64,000 bases of DNA from Dactylis glomerata. Taxonomy: Eukaryota; Streptophyta; Magnoliopsida; Poales; Poaceae. The notes beneath the pieces were generated by a model that was given only the letters and a program-made list of their open reading frames with translations, did not search any database and had not been told where the DNA came from. The stretch is from assembly GCA_007115705.1 (NCBI GenBank), contig QXEO01001565.1, forward strand, positions 3,562,027-3,626,026, given 5' to 3'. The position numbers were made by a program, and so were the translations under genes. This document shows positions 11,225 to 22,830 of this stretch, in pieces. Every line of letters begins with the position of its first letter. Position 1 is the first letter of the stretch.

Positions 11225-12479
11225 CTAAGAGAGAGCCCAGCCCAGCCCAGCCCAGGAAAGCTACGCAGGCTGCCCTCAATTAGACCTTGAATGATGATCG
11301 CAAGAATGATAAGTACAGAATGGAGATAAAAATGGAGTGGAATTTTTTTAAGTTCACAAAAAAAACATAAATAGAATGAAAATTCGGAAGAAAATTTTGG
11401 GAACCAAAAGGCAATTTTTTTTGGCAGAAATGGAAACAAAAACAAAATGATGTTTTCAAAAGAATTTCTGAAATTCTGTTTCTGACTAATGCAAAACTTT
11501 TATTTTACAATTGTTTTGCGTAGCCAATATAGAGCATGCTCAATATATGACCTTGTCAAGCTAAATTGCCTAAGCAACGCATCCCTACTTATCATTACAC
11601 CGAGCAATCGTGACAGGGTTGGAGAATATGTTGTGTAGGTTAACATGAGTTTCTTGAGGTTTTTACGCATCATTTTAGGTGTCTTTTGGCTCCAGCAATC
11701 ATTCACTTTGGTCTGTTTTTGCACCGTCTTACATCCATATCTTTTTGAAATGTTTACACTCACGCAAAAAGAAATGAAAACGAATGTGACATTGGCGAGT
11801 TCCGTCCTTTTCATCTCTAGTATTGTATTTGCATCTCTCGCATAAGCTGCAGACAAGATCTGAAAAATCAACAAATCATGAAAGTTGTCTTTTAAAAAAA
11901 AAGTAAAATTTGTATCCCAAATTTGAGCCCTTGTTATTTATTATGGGTGTATCCACTAAAGGTCGTAGAATAATTTAGTGAACTTAATACAAATTTTTTT
12001 GCGAGCAAAATTAATAAAAAAACTTCTATCAGCTCATCGATATGTTTTCGGATTAGAGGGACTGCTATTGGACTAGTGACCATGAAATGGCTTAGCGGCA
12101 GCCCGCAAGTGAAGGAAAAAAAAATGAAATTTCAGCGGTTTATGAAATTAGTGGCTAAGATACCAGCACTATATAGCTAGCCTAAAGCCATTGAGCTCGT
12201 ATCATGACAGGATCATTCATTTGATTTGATTAGGCTTAAGGTACCGACCACCAACTGCTGGCCGTAGTCATTATTACCGTTACAGTTCGCGCCTTAATAA
12301 TCATGTTAACGCACGCACCCATAAATTTTTTTTTTGGGCGAAAACATGAACCAGCTTTCGACGTACGTACTCCATCGCAGCGGCCGAATAGAAACGCGGT
12401 GTTGCCACCTATATATCGTTATCGTTACCATGGCAGCGTGTCGACGCAGTAAATAACAGCGCGGCGAAGAAGACGCGGC
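11225..12479. other. Intergenic, AT-rich, no gene recognised
   Basis: I see no domain, promoter pair, or repeat with both ends here. ORFs at 11500-11874 and 11645-11845 overlap on opposite strands and have no recognisable features. Confidence 0.5.
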
Positions 12480-13062
12480 GTGACCGAGACGTCGGGGAAA
12501 GCGAGACCGGCGCGGCGAAGGCACCGAGACGCGCGGCGCGCGTGGATGATGCAGGTCGGACCAACTAACCAGCCGACCGGCATGGCGCTACGTTATCCGC
12601 TCGGGAAACGGCCCGGTCGACCGTTACCAGCACTGTATGTATACCACACGTCTCCTCCTGACCTGATCTTCACCACTTTACGGCCAGGGCCAGCTCAGCC
12701 TGAATGCGTTCGACCGAACCGGCGCGCCGGTTTCGCATGCTTCAACGATGCGACGTATCTAGACCGATGCGTCCGGCCCGACGTATCGGTCCATCAAATT
12801 TGGATCACCGATGCGTCGGCGCGGACAGGCGCGCTGTCGGCTCGTGTCCTCCCGTGTGGGTCTAGGCCCCGCATGGCAGCGACTCAACGGGCGATAGCTA
12901 TGCTGGTCAAAGGCTGGGCGCGTCGCCTGGCCGTCTGCTGCGCCGTCCCGTCGCGTCGCTCAATGCCCTGGCATTGGCAGCCTGCTGCGCCGCCCGACGC
13001 ATGGCGAGGTCACTTCAATGCTGGCGCTTGGACCTCCGCGCCGACATCCAATGCCATCATGC

Positions 13063-13072
13063 CTTTTTAAAT
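13063..13072 (+). promoter_or_regulatory. Candidate TATA box for the B3-like ORF
   Basis: CTTTTTAAAT lies about 80 bp upstream of the ATG at 13148, in a GC-rich stretch, a usual plant core-promoter spacing. It is a motif match only. Confidence 0.4.
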
Positions 13073-13147
13073 CGGCCGCGGCCAGCCAGTTGAGCACACC
13101 GACGCAGCCTTCTTCCCCACCGTTCTTCTCCACACCACCGCTAGACC

Positions 13148-13762
13148 ATGGCCGGAGGCATTGGATCGAGGGGAGGGCGGCCACCGGGCCGTGGTCGTGG
13201 AGGCAGCCGAGGAGGGAGCCGCGGTGCTGGCTCCCGGAGCTCGTCGCCGCCACCCACCCGTGGACGCCCAGGACAGCGTGGACGGCACGGCGAGGGCAGC
13301 CGTGCTGGCGGCCGGAGGCATTGGATCGAGGAGACAGCATCGCCATCTCCTCCGCCTTCTCCCTCTCCCCCCTCGACGCCCGAGCCCGAGCCTATTGACG
13401 GGTTCGAGTTCGGCATCACCCTCAACTACGGCGCTGATCCGGACTCCATCAGGCTACCCCGCAAGTTCGGCAAGGTCGTCGACGTCAAGACGAACCAGGT
13501 CGTTCTAAGGGTGCGCGACGGCGCCACCGGCTTATGGAAAATGGAGCTCCAATTCGGCCGCACCGGCACCCCGTACCTGGCCAGCGGGAGGAGGAGGTTT
13601 TGCCAGCGCCACGAGATCGTGGCCGAGCACTTCGTCGTCTTCAACTACGACGGTGAGCACCAGATTACGGTCTCGGTCTTTGATCAGACCATGTGCCGTC
13701 GGCACTATGTCGCGACCGCCCGCAGCAAGGCCGCCGTTTCCTCCTCCGAGGACGACCAGTAA
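13148..13762 (+). CDS. Intronless B3-domain-like protein (hypothetical)
   Basis: This is a 204-residue ORF with ATG in good context (ACCATGG). Residues 1-60 are low-complexity Gly/Arg/Ser-rich (GGRPPGRGRGGSRGG), then Pro/Ser-rich. Residues about 100-190 look like a B3 DNA-binding fold: LPRKFGKVV, a central LWKMELQFG strand, GRRRFCQRHEIVAEHFVVF and a closing VSVFD. That order resembles REM-type plant B3 domains, which bind DNA in the nucleus. A 22-bp direct repeat (13149-13170 and 13311-13332, around GGAGGCATTGGATCGAGG) brackets the low-complexity head. No intron is apparent. It converges on the ORF at 13929-14319. It could be a real small gene or a gene fragment carried by a transposon. Confidence 0.5.
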   Translation: MAGGIGSRGGRPPGRGRGGSRGGSRGAGSRSSSPPPTRGRPGQRGRHGEGSRAGGRRHWIEETASPSPPPSPSPPSTPEPEPIDGFEFGITLNYGADPDSIRLPRKFGKVVDVKTNQVVLRVRDGATGLWKMELQFGRTGTPYLASGRRRFCQRHEIVAEHFVVFNYDGEHQITVSVFDQTMCRRHYVATARSKAAVSSSEDDQ

Positions 13763-13928
13763 CCACGGACTACTTTTTTCAGTTCTAATGTATGCAACAA
13801 AGTTTGCATTGTATCCTACATATTTGCAAATGCTAGGGTAATTTAGTTTTATTCAAATCGATTGCACATACAAAATACGTCGGAACAACCTACCACAAAC
13901 TTGCCAAAAGTTGCTAAACTAGCTAAAA

Positions 13929-14319
13929 CTACGGCGCTTCCGACGGCGGTGCCCGGAGCCTGAAGCCCCACTGCGCTTCTAGAGCCCGCAGCTCGGCCAT
14001 CGTCACCACTACGTCCTGCTGCGCTTGCTCGAACTGAGCGCGCAAAGTGACGTCTCCGAGGTTGGCACGCAAAGCCTCCAAGATGTCCATGCATAGCTCT
14101 TGGAATGCACGCAGCCGGAGCACCACCGGCAACATGACATCGTCGGCCACTGCCCACGAGAAAGGCTCCCCTGTGGTCTGATTGCTATAGCTACCGAAGC
14201 CCGGTTGCGCAGCAGAGGGGCCTTGCAAGCGCCGCCGCCCTCGTGCCACCCCATTGCTGGCCGGCTGCTCGCCCTTCTCCACGACCGGCGCCACTGCTAA
14301 GAAGAGGACGCGCTGGCAT
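13929..14319 (-). pseudogene. Arg/Gly-rich hypothetical ORF, frame broken near its start
   Basis: A TATA-like CTATAAAAATG (14347-14356, minus) is followed about 30 bp later by an ATG in good context at 14317-14319. That ATG opens an R/G-rich frame (MPARPLLSSGAGRGEGRAAG) which stops at 14191. The longer frame ending at 13929 has no ATG near the TATA. It encodes a helical, acidic-to-neutral tail with TTGEPFSWAVADDVMLP and repeated Leu/Ala helices. A single frame change between about 14195 and 14290 would join the two parts, so I treat it as a broken gene or a sequencing difference. I do not recognise the family. Confidence 0.35.
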
Positions 14320-14356
14320 GGTGCTCGTTGTTGTGGTGGGAGACACATTTTTATAG

Positions 14357-16160
14357 CGGCGGACCGAAGAGACACATGTCCCTGCGCGGGAAACAGCCAC
14401 CGTCCTGGCGGGAACGCGCTAGAACGCGACGGAAACGCGCTGGCCAAATTAAAAATATGACCGGCGGATAAGATGCATCGCGCCACAATCTTTTTTGCGA
14501 TCTTTACATTCAAGTCAAGGCCAGCGCAAGTTTAGAGCCCTAGCAAATTTGTCCATCTGAAGCACATATAGGACTTTGAGAATTTTACGACACACTATTT
14601 TTCAATTAACTTTGCATTTGGCATCGGAGGTAGTGCCCATACCCGCCCAAAGAAGAGCTCGTTCCAACTTGTTGATTTATGCAATACTCCCCAGTGGGAT
14701 GATGAGCAGAGTCAAATGATATGTTTGTGATGTTTTCCTTTTTGAACGGAGATGGGTGCAAGGCAGAAGGCACCCAATAGAACTGCTTTAAAAAACGTCA
14801 GTGGAGTACACTTTACAAAAAAGACCCAAAAGAAAGAAAAAGTTATAACAAGGTCCTACAAAGTGCAAAGACAATCCTAGGGAAAAATTAGAACGTGATC
14901 AAGTCATGGACAACTTCCTCCACATCGCCGATGACGCTACGAGCACGGCGGCCGCACCTCCACAAGGACGACATCGAGCTAGAGCAAAACGGTAGGGGAG
15001 CGACTGCCCTACAATCGTTAAGTTCGGCGGGACGACGGATCTGGCTGCCGAAATCCACCAGAGAGAAGCTCCCTAGCCGCTTCTCCACCACATGAACACC
15101 ACCACAACACCGCCGCAGAGGGCGACTTCCTCCAGGAGCTACCATGGCCTACCGAGGCAGAGGAGCAAACGCATCTGCGCCTGTGACGAAGAGGCCCACA
15201 TACGACCTCTAGTCGAAGCAGAAGCACACCACATCGCAGATCCCCCCTCACCCCACGGCCATCCAGGAGCTGAGACGCCGCGCACACCACATCGATCTCC
15301 CTCTCCTCCTCGCTACCACAGCCGGCCAGGAGAGGAAAATCAGAGCAGCGGCTCTGATGTGGCCGGACTCCAACGGCGGCTTATTGAAGACAGCGTCAGC
15401 CGACAACACCACGCCCTGCCTCCGCCGAAGAAGCCTAGACGTGATGATGAAGGCCCCATGCTCCAGATCTGGCCGCATTCAACCGGAGCACCACCACCGA
15501 CGAGCAAAATGCCCACTACAACCGGCGAAACGCTGGGGAACCTACAGTTAGACCTAAAGACTACGTCGGCACCTCTCCTCTGCCATCTTCGGCTGGCTAC
15601 GTCTGCGAAAAGGGCTCGAGATTAGGCCGGCAAGGAGGGAGAGCTCTCGAGTTACTGCTCACAGGAGGGGAGGAGGGGAAGGCACCATGATATATGTTTG
15701 CAATGTGATGACCGATTTTAGGAAAGAAGTCTGGCCGGCCAGTGTAACATACTTTCCATTCCACTGTGGGGAGCTTGCCGGCACATTTGTCCTCAAGAAA
15801 ACCTTGATTACGGATCTTGCATTCTCGCAGCAACGGAACAAAGTGGCGTAGGGTCGCACAGAGAGGAAAGAGGTTGCTAACAGCCAATCAGCAGCCTGTT
15901 TCGTCAATCTGGCCGAGGTGGACGCCCCGACACCAACAGCCTGTTCCCACTCCCCACCCACATCAGCAGCAGGCCGTTTAACAACTCGGACCATTTGCAG
16001 CTGCCAAACAGGCAACTTCCCTTCCCCGGTTCAAAAGATGGATTACCCAATTCGACCTGCCAAACAACACGCTGTTGCGGTTCTTACCAACCTGAAAACA
16101 GACACCAAAAGGCACCGCTCTTTCTTTAACCTCGTAATGAACCTGTGAAGTTGCCGTTGG
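14357..16160. other. Intergenic, no gene recognised
   Basis: The section 14880-15650 is GC-richer, with a long plus-strand ORF (15092-15625) full of His/Pro/Arg and overlapped by equally long minus-strand ORFs. There is no domain and no splice or promoter support, so I read it as composition or an old transposon load. I could not find paired ends. Confidence 0.45.
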
Positions 16161-16650
16161 GGAAACTTTGCACAGTTCGGTGTTTAAAAGAGTAGTATGA
16201 CAGCAACAGCATCACATGCTAACAGGATTGAGACACTTGACCAGAAACAACTGATGGCCAATGCCAGCGGCGACGCACATGGGTATGAATCATGTCGAGC
16301 ATCTGGTAAGTACTACTAAATGGCAGCACACAGGAATATCACTCAGTTTGTAATCTACAATGGTCTCTGAGTTCATATATCAATCATGGAAGCAATGAAT
16401 CAACAACTCAGCTGGTAAGCACACACACACTGCTAAGCTCCTCTGCAAAAAAACAAGCACGCAGCAGCGACCGAGCATGCGCTATGCTGTCAGGCCTCCC
16501 AAATGTTCGAATTACACGGTACAAAGTCATGAACCCAACCCGACAAGCGATCGCTCGAACCAAGTCAGTCAGCCGATTGTATCAGACACAGCCGCTGTTC
16601 TCCAAGGGTTCTCCAAGGGGGGCATCAGATCTTGACGCAAACCGCAGAGG

Positions 16651-18809
16651 CTAACCACTTTCTCTCATACAGTTGCCAGGAAGAAGATATCTGTACTGGT
16701 CGACCTTCTCGAGCAGATAGGCAGGGAGGTGGACTGCAGAGTACGTGCTCGGAATCGGTCCCAGCTTGGCGATGATCTCCTGGAATGTGTATTCTTCGGG
16801 AAGCATGTCGAAGAGATCGGCCCCCTGGCAAATCACGTGCTGGATCCTCTTGGGGTTCAGGAAGTAGCTAAATCTGATCCGGTCGACGTGGCTGTAGGCT
16901 TTCATCTTGAAGATGAAATCATTTATGTACCGGAAGCAGAAGCTGCAGTGCCACCCCGAGTCTGCCAGAAGGACATCGGTTTGCCGGTAGTGTGCGTACC
17001 TCGTCGTCCCAGCTCGGAATCTGTGTATCGAAGCTCTCCAGCTCTTATCATCAAGGAGAAATTCAAATGAGTAGAGATAGTTCTTGAGCTGCAGGTGGAG
17101 TATCTCCGGGGTATCATCGCACCATCTCAAGAGGTTGATTGTATGGCCACTCGGGATCTCGTCAACATCAGACATGATCAACAGGTCGTCGTCGGTGATT
17201 CCGGCGATTTTTAGCAGCTGGTCCAGGGCAACTCTCTGATATGACTCCTCCACAAACGGGTTCTCCCCCTTCACAAACCTCCCCCCTATCATGCCATAGG
17301 TCAACCGTGATTCAGCAAACTCAAACTTTTGGCGGTTTTCCTTGAAGTGGAGCTTCTTTTCCAGGCCAGTGAAGGTTGAATTGGACTCGAGCAGCACAAA
17401 TTCTGTCACATATGGGCTAAGCTCGTGCCAACGGATATCAAGAATGTCGAGCTCATTGCTGAAAAGCACGGCATCAAAGACACGCCGTGGAGCCTCCCGG
17501 ACCTTCCATCCATGCAGCTTGCAGAGGTTCGCCATTGAAACATTTTCACTGTGGTAGTGAGGAAGTACTGTGAAAGGTTCCGGGGGCTTCTCCCAGATTG
17601 GTCGCAGGAAATATGTGACCTTCTGGCCATGAACATATATGACAAAGATTATTATCGGCACGCCAATCAGCAGGAACAAAAGTGCCCTTAAATCAAACCC
17701 CCGAAGTGCGCACTTCAGCCTCGACATGCTCAAAACTGCTTTTGAACCGTGCTGCAAACAAATGCGGAAATCAAGTGAGAACATAGGTGATGGAAACAGC
17801 AGGAATCATGAATGGAGTTAAAAGTAAACAGACAATGTACACCCATCTTCTTCGAACAAGTATTTGAACTTGAACTACAATAAACAGTACAAACTGCAGG
17901 ATATGCAACAAAACTGATTATACCTAGCTCAAGACACCAATGTCTATTGTAAACAGATTAGCAAAGCCTACTGAACATGGAATTCAAGAACACATTGCAT
18001 ATTGGAAACTTCTGGCCAAAGAAAGTTAACTGATGAAAAACAGGGAAAACTTTAAAACCCACTAAGAAAGGAAAGCACAAAAACATAATAATCTATTCAA
18101 GTGCAAATCTGATAAGCAGAGCAAGAAATTAAGTGGTAGCCTAATTCAGATCAACCAATAAGAGCAAGCAACATATTATCCCTTCCCGAAATTCCTCTGT
18201 AATCTATTTTGGCAGCAAGACTCCCCAGCATGCGCAAGAATCAATCTGGAATTTCTACTAAAAAGCTCGAACCTTTTCACGGCCGCGTCTCAGCCAGGAA
18301 AAGAGAAGATTCCAGGAGGGTTAGGCGGAACACCCAAATTCGGCCAGCTCGCGAGATTCCGCCAGCAACACAAGCATCAAAACTTTGAATTTCACCTAAT
18401 ACCCCCACGTGTAGCGCCGGACGAGATCAAAGATTACTCCAGAGCAATTAAGCAAGCATCTCCGGCTCCCGACTCGTCCAATCTGAACACAAATCAATCC
18501 GAACCCGGAACCTGGCGACCCGACATGAGGAGATTGGTGGAATCGAAGGGCGAGCAGGAGCAATCGGAGCATCAAGCGAGCGAGCGGTTTCCGCGCCAGC
18601 CAAGACGCGTTAATAATTAAAAATAATAATGACAGGAAAGCGTCGCCGCGACCGTGGCCTTCCGGCGGACCGGGTCAGCAATCCACGGAGAGAAACACAC
18701 GCGGCGCGGGGCGCGAGAGAAAGGGACAGATCTGGCGGAAGGTCCTCACCTCGCCGTCGCAGACGCCCTCGCAGATGCCGTCGGTCTTCTTGCAGTTGCT
18801 GTAGTCCAT
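16651..18809 (-). CDS. GT17-family glycosyltransferase (MGAT3-like beta-1,4-N-acetylglucosaminyltransferase)
   Basis: Two coding exons, 18750-18809 and 16651-17751, are joined by a 998-bp GT-AG intron and give 386 residues. The first exon encodes MDYSNCKKTDGICEGVCDGE, the Cys-rich head typical of plant GT17 proteins. A single transmembrane segment at about residues 43-60 (ALLFLLIGVPIIIFVIYV) fits a Golgi type II protein. The catalytic part is intact over its usual length: RRVFDAVLFSNELDIL, FVLLESNSTFTG, GENPFVEESYQR, and the acidic motif MSDVDEIPSG at about 215-218 (DVDE). The tail motifs WHCSFCFRY, LNPKRI, LPEEYTF and AVHLPAYLL follow. The animal relative adds the bisecting GlcNAc to N-glycans; the plant substrate is not known to me. 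The gene appears functional and is isolated from its neighbours. Confidence 0.92.
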
Positions 18810-19170
18810 CGCGGCGAGGAGCGCCAGGCCGCGCACGGGGCGCCCGACTAACGAGTCCGCCGGTGGCCGCCCGGACGCGCGGGGCAGCTAGAAGGGCAGG
18901 GCGCTCGGGGAGCTCCCTCCAATGGCGCTCCGATCGGCGCCGCCGTGGGCGTGGGTCGCTCGGCCGCCGAGCCCGGTGCCTTGGGCCGTTTCTTGCTCTA
19001 GGTATCGGTGTTTTCCTCGTCAGGCACGCCTGGCTGGGCTCCCTCTCGGCTGTCGTGCGGGTGTTGGTTGGTTGGCTGCCCGGTGAGGTGCGGTGCGGAG
19101 AGGAAATACTATGGCGAGGGGAAAAGGAAGATGGAGGGGGATTATGGGAACCGCCGCTCTAATTATAGCC
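18810..19170 (-). promoter_or_regulatory. 5' UTR and core promoter of the GT17 gene
   Basis: The region upstream of the start codon is GC-rich. A TATA-like TATAATT on the minus strand (19161-19167) lies about 350 bp before the ATG, which would leave a long leader. The plus-strand ORF over 18629-19162 is an Arg-rich shadow of this region. Confidence 0.35.
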
Positions 19171-19399
19171 GTTTGCGCGTGGGCTCTCTCTGTGCTCTGC
19201 TCTGGCTCCGGCTGTGGCTGGGTGGCCGGCCGAGGGGGAAGAGATGGTCTTTCTTTGTCCTCGTGCTGGCTGGGTCTCGCTGGGGGTATCTCGTTTCGCA
19301 GAGTTTTTATTGTGGGTCGCTGTCGTGTCTTTTTCTAATCGATTTTGCCCTGTTTCTTTCCCTTTTCGAATTGTGGAAAAAGTCCTGCCCATAACCGTG

Positions 19400-20910
19400 T
19401 TTCTCACAATATTTACATGTGTACTGCTACTACTCCCTTTTGGAACTGGAATTTGGAAGGTTTGTAAAGGTTTACATCGATGAAATAGGCCGGGCCGAGG
19501 TAGTAATACCGTGTAGTATCACACTTACTGTGAGCTATGAGCTTGTGATGGTCACCTTTGATTTTGTTGATTTTAGCCGTCTTGTCGCTTGGCTAATCAG
19601 CTGCAAAAGAGAACAAAGTCACATCATTGTCACTCAAAAAAGTAGAAAAGACGTATGCAAGTATGTGCCATGTAAAATGCTTTGATTTTCATATTCCATG
19701 GGAATTACCTGGATTTACATGTCCTTGGTGAAAAAAATCCCTAAATTTTGTGTCTTTCTTACTGTTAAAAAAAATGTGTTTCCTCATTTACATGTGGACG
19801 ATGCTCGTTTGCAACCAAGAAGGGTCTCGATGAACACAAGGTAAAAGCTTTATTTAGAGTGGTTGCATGCTTATAAATTGAAAATTGTTTTTAAAAGCAT
19901 AACGTACATAAAAGCACTTCATTTTAGAAAATAAATAAATCAAAATTTCATCCATTGTATTTTCATTTTATATTATTACTATTACTACTCTCTTCAGTAC
20001 CGGAATTAGAATGGTTTACAGAAAACACAAGGTCGATATGTTTTGTTCATTTTAGGTTACAAGCTTGTTTAAAAATAAGGAATCACATGGTACAACGATG
20101 AATTATTCCCATCCAAGGTACTAGTTATGTTGTGTTTAACACTCACAGTGAGTTATGAGCTTGTTATGATCACCTTTGATTTAGTTGATTTTAGTTGTCT
20201 TGTTGCATGGCTAATCAGCTGCAAAAGAGGCCAAACTCACATCCTTGTCACTCAAAAAGTAGAAAAGACTTATGCAAGTATGTGACACGTAAAATGTTTT
20301 GGTTTTCACATGCCATAGGAATTACCTGGATTTACATGTCCTTGTGAAAAAATACTGTAAAAGAATATGTCTTTCTTACTATTTAATACATGTGTTTCTT
20401 CATTTACATGTGGATAATTCTTGTTCTCAGCTGAGAAAGGTCTTGATGAACACAAGCTAAATGCTTTATTTAGGTGGCAACATTCTTGGAACATTAAAAA
20501 GTTCTTAAAAATCATAAAGTACAACAAAATCCTTAATTTTAGAAAATAAATGAATTTGAATTTCGAACATTGAATTGTTCATTTTATTTTATCACTACTA
20601 TTATTCCCTTTGGAACCATAATTTAAAGCTTTTACAAAAGTAGATAACTGGTTTATTAATTTTATTTTAAAAAACGTTTAGAACATAAAAACTCGCATGG
20701 CACTGAAATGAAATACGCTGATCCAAAGTATTTACTGCCATGATTGACATTTACCGTGAGTTATGAACTTATGATATCCACTTTGATTTTGTCCATTTTA
20801 GATGTCTTGTTACTTTGGCTGCAAAAGAGGACAATATCACATCCTTGACGTATGCAGGTATGTGGCAAGTACACTGATTTTATTTTCATAATGTCGTGGG
20901 AGTTACTTGG
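19400..20910. repeat. Three diverged ~610-bp tandem repeats
   Basis: The landmark TGAGYTATGARCTT is at 19531, 20149 and 20757, spacings of 618 and 608. Each copy continues with CACTTTGATTTNGTT-like text and GCTGCAAAAGAG, and begins with a block containing GGAACTGGAATTT or its variants. Copies are clearly diverged by substitutions and small gaps. No ORF is shared among them. Confidence 0.7.
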
Positions 20911-21008
20911 ATTTTAGTCTCATCATGAACATACATCCTCAAATAAAGGCGCATGCAAGCATTTTTGCAAGTAGAATGTTTTTATTATGATATATCTCGT
21001 GGGAGATA

Positions 21009-21259
21009 CTCCCTCCGTTCATAGTTACTTTGCATTATAAGATTAGTCAAAGTCAAACTTTGCAAGTTTTAATAAATATTTATGAACAAATATCAAAATC
21101 TACAATAGAAAATATTGTATTAGAATCATTATAAACTATATTTTCATATTTATATGCAGGTGGTATTATAAATGTGATTTTTCTTATATTCTTGGTCAAA
21201 CTTTATAAAGTTTAACTTTGACAAAACCCAAAATACGAGGTAAATAAAAATGGAGGGAG
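21009..21259. mobile_element. Stowaway MITE, ~251 bp
   Basis: It begins CTCCCTCCGTTCATAG and ends ATGGAGGGAG, flanked by TA at 21007-21008 and 21260-21261. Internal CAAAGTCAAACTTTG and CTTTATAAAGTTTAACTTTG pair across the element. Noncoding. Confidence 0.85.
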
Positions 21260-21261
21260 TA

Positions 21262-21958
21262 CTAGACTTTTCTCCTTCGGAACCAAGAAAAACCTTGAGA
21301 AAACACCATTTGTTTTATACCTTGTTGAAATCCTAATAAAATATGCCTTAATTCAAGAGTGGTCCATCGCTATGTTTAGGAGCACAAGGATAGTATTTGG
21401 TAATGACGTGTGGATTATGATGATTTTGGTTTGGTGTAACTAAATTAACACATTTTGTTTCACTAATCAATTATGATGGTTTTGAAATGGCATATACTAA
21501 CATAAAAGCCCAACATAATAACTACCAAACAATGAGGCAGTACATTACTTCTATTTTCACATAACTTCTTTCAACATGGTTTAGTAAATATTGCAGCAAA
21601 AAATTCTATGTAAGTTCCGGGCAACACAATTCGACAAGCTCAAACAATCCCAAAGCCCTCTCTTGGTAACTAAATCACGCACTTAATATTTTTCTTCTTA
21701 GCAGTAATATTCATATACACTAAGTTGCAAACATTCAGGCTTTGGTCTTACATCGTAAATGTTGGCACCACATCATCGCGGTCTGCAAGGAGAGGGGCAG
21801 GAGAGGAGAAGTGGGATAAATGAAAGGCGAATGAGAAACGGAAGAAAGAGGGGTGACCGCCAATAAAGGTTAGGTGAACAATGATGAATCTGGGGTGGTG
21901 ATAAATATGAGAAGAAGAAATACTGAAAGAGAAACATGCAAGCAAAAGTGATTTGGGT
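21262..21958. other. Intergenic, no gene recognised
   Basis: AT-rich spacer between two MITEs. No coding domain or bounded repeat was seen. Confidence 0.5.
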
Positions 21959-21966
21959 AACAAGAC

Positions 21967-22142
21967 CAGTGGCGAAGCTTGGGCCGAATTTCTGGGGGGG
22001 CAAAATAGGCTGGGGGGCTAAAAATTGTGCTTCAAACTGATTTTAGAGGACAATTCGACCCAATACGTATAAAAAATGGGTGTTTTCTTCATGGGCTAGG
22101 GGGGCCACGGCCCACTTTGGCCCCCATGAAGCTACGCCACTG
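21967..22142. mobile_element. hAT-type MITE with perfect 8-bp target duplication
   Basis: The ends are CAGTGGCGAAGCTT and, inverted, CAGTGGCGTAGCTTC. AACAAGAC is present exactly on both sides (21959-21966 and 22143-22150). Terminal CAG..CTG with an 8-bp duplication is the hAT pattern. The 176-bp interior contains G-runs and no ORF. Confidence 0.9.
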
Positions 22143-22181
22143 AACAAGACCATATGAGAAAGAAGGTGATGCTAGGTGTAG

Positions 22182-22203
22182 TGAGAGAGAGAGAGGGGAA
22201 GGA

Positions 22204-22248
<45 letters not shown>

Positions 22249-22266
22249 GATAGAGAGAGAGAGAGA
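22182..22266. repeat. GA microsatellite
   Basis: This is an almost pure GAGA tract, interrupted near 22193-22206 and by GATA units near 22242 and 22250. The Leu/Ser-rich ORF on the minus strand over it is an artefact of the repeat. Confidence 0.95.
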
Positions 22267-22830
22267 TATGAGAGAAAAAAGACAAGGTCAGAAACACAAA
22301 ACATAGACTGACCTACACATAGCTCTTTTTTCAAACATTTAAATTCATATTTTAAATTTTTAAAAACACATAATTCTAGAGTTAGCCAATAATGAATACT
22401 ACAAACATACATAATCTCAATATGATCTACTTTCTATCAGGATACACAAAAATATTCACTATAAAATATCAAATTTTGTTATTTTTGTGTAGTTAGTTCA
22501 TATTAAGATTTTATACATTTATAATATTCGTCATTGGCAATCTCTAGAAGTTTGTTTCAGATTTTTTAAACTTTTAAATATAAATTCTAAATTTTTGAAA
22601 AAAATGAAAAGCTACATGTAGCTCGGTCTACGTTTATTCACACCCTGAGCGAGGTGTCTATGAACTAGCTAGGGCGCTAATAGCAGCAATGCAATAGTTT
22701 TTGTATATGTTTATTGTAGCCGTTACCATGAAAACGTAGGTACTAGCTTTTATGCGGGATGGTTTGAACTATTTGTAAGTGAGGCGAATAAGTTAATAGA
22801 TAATTGTGTGCATCATTCAATAGTGATATA
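22267..22830. other. Intergenic, no gene recognised
   Basis: AT-rich spacer with no domain, no bounded repeat and no promoter signal that I can support. Confidence 0.5.

Noticed and set aside
15092..15625. Candidate 177-residue gene
   Set aside because: His/Pro/Arg-rich with equally long antisense ORFs, no domain, and no promoter or splice support.
18629..19162. 177-residue plus-strand ORF, very Arg-rich
   Set aside because: It lies antisense to the first exon and leader of the GT17 gene and has the composition of a GC-rich shadow.
22089..22412. Minus-strand ORF with a long Leu/Ser repeat
   Set aside because: The repeat is the translated GA microsatellite, and the rest covers a MITE.
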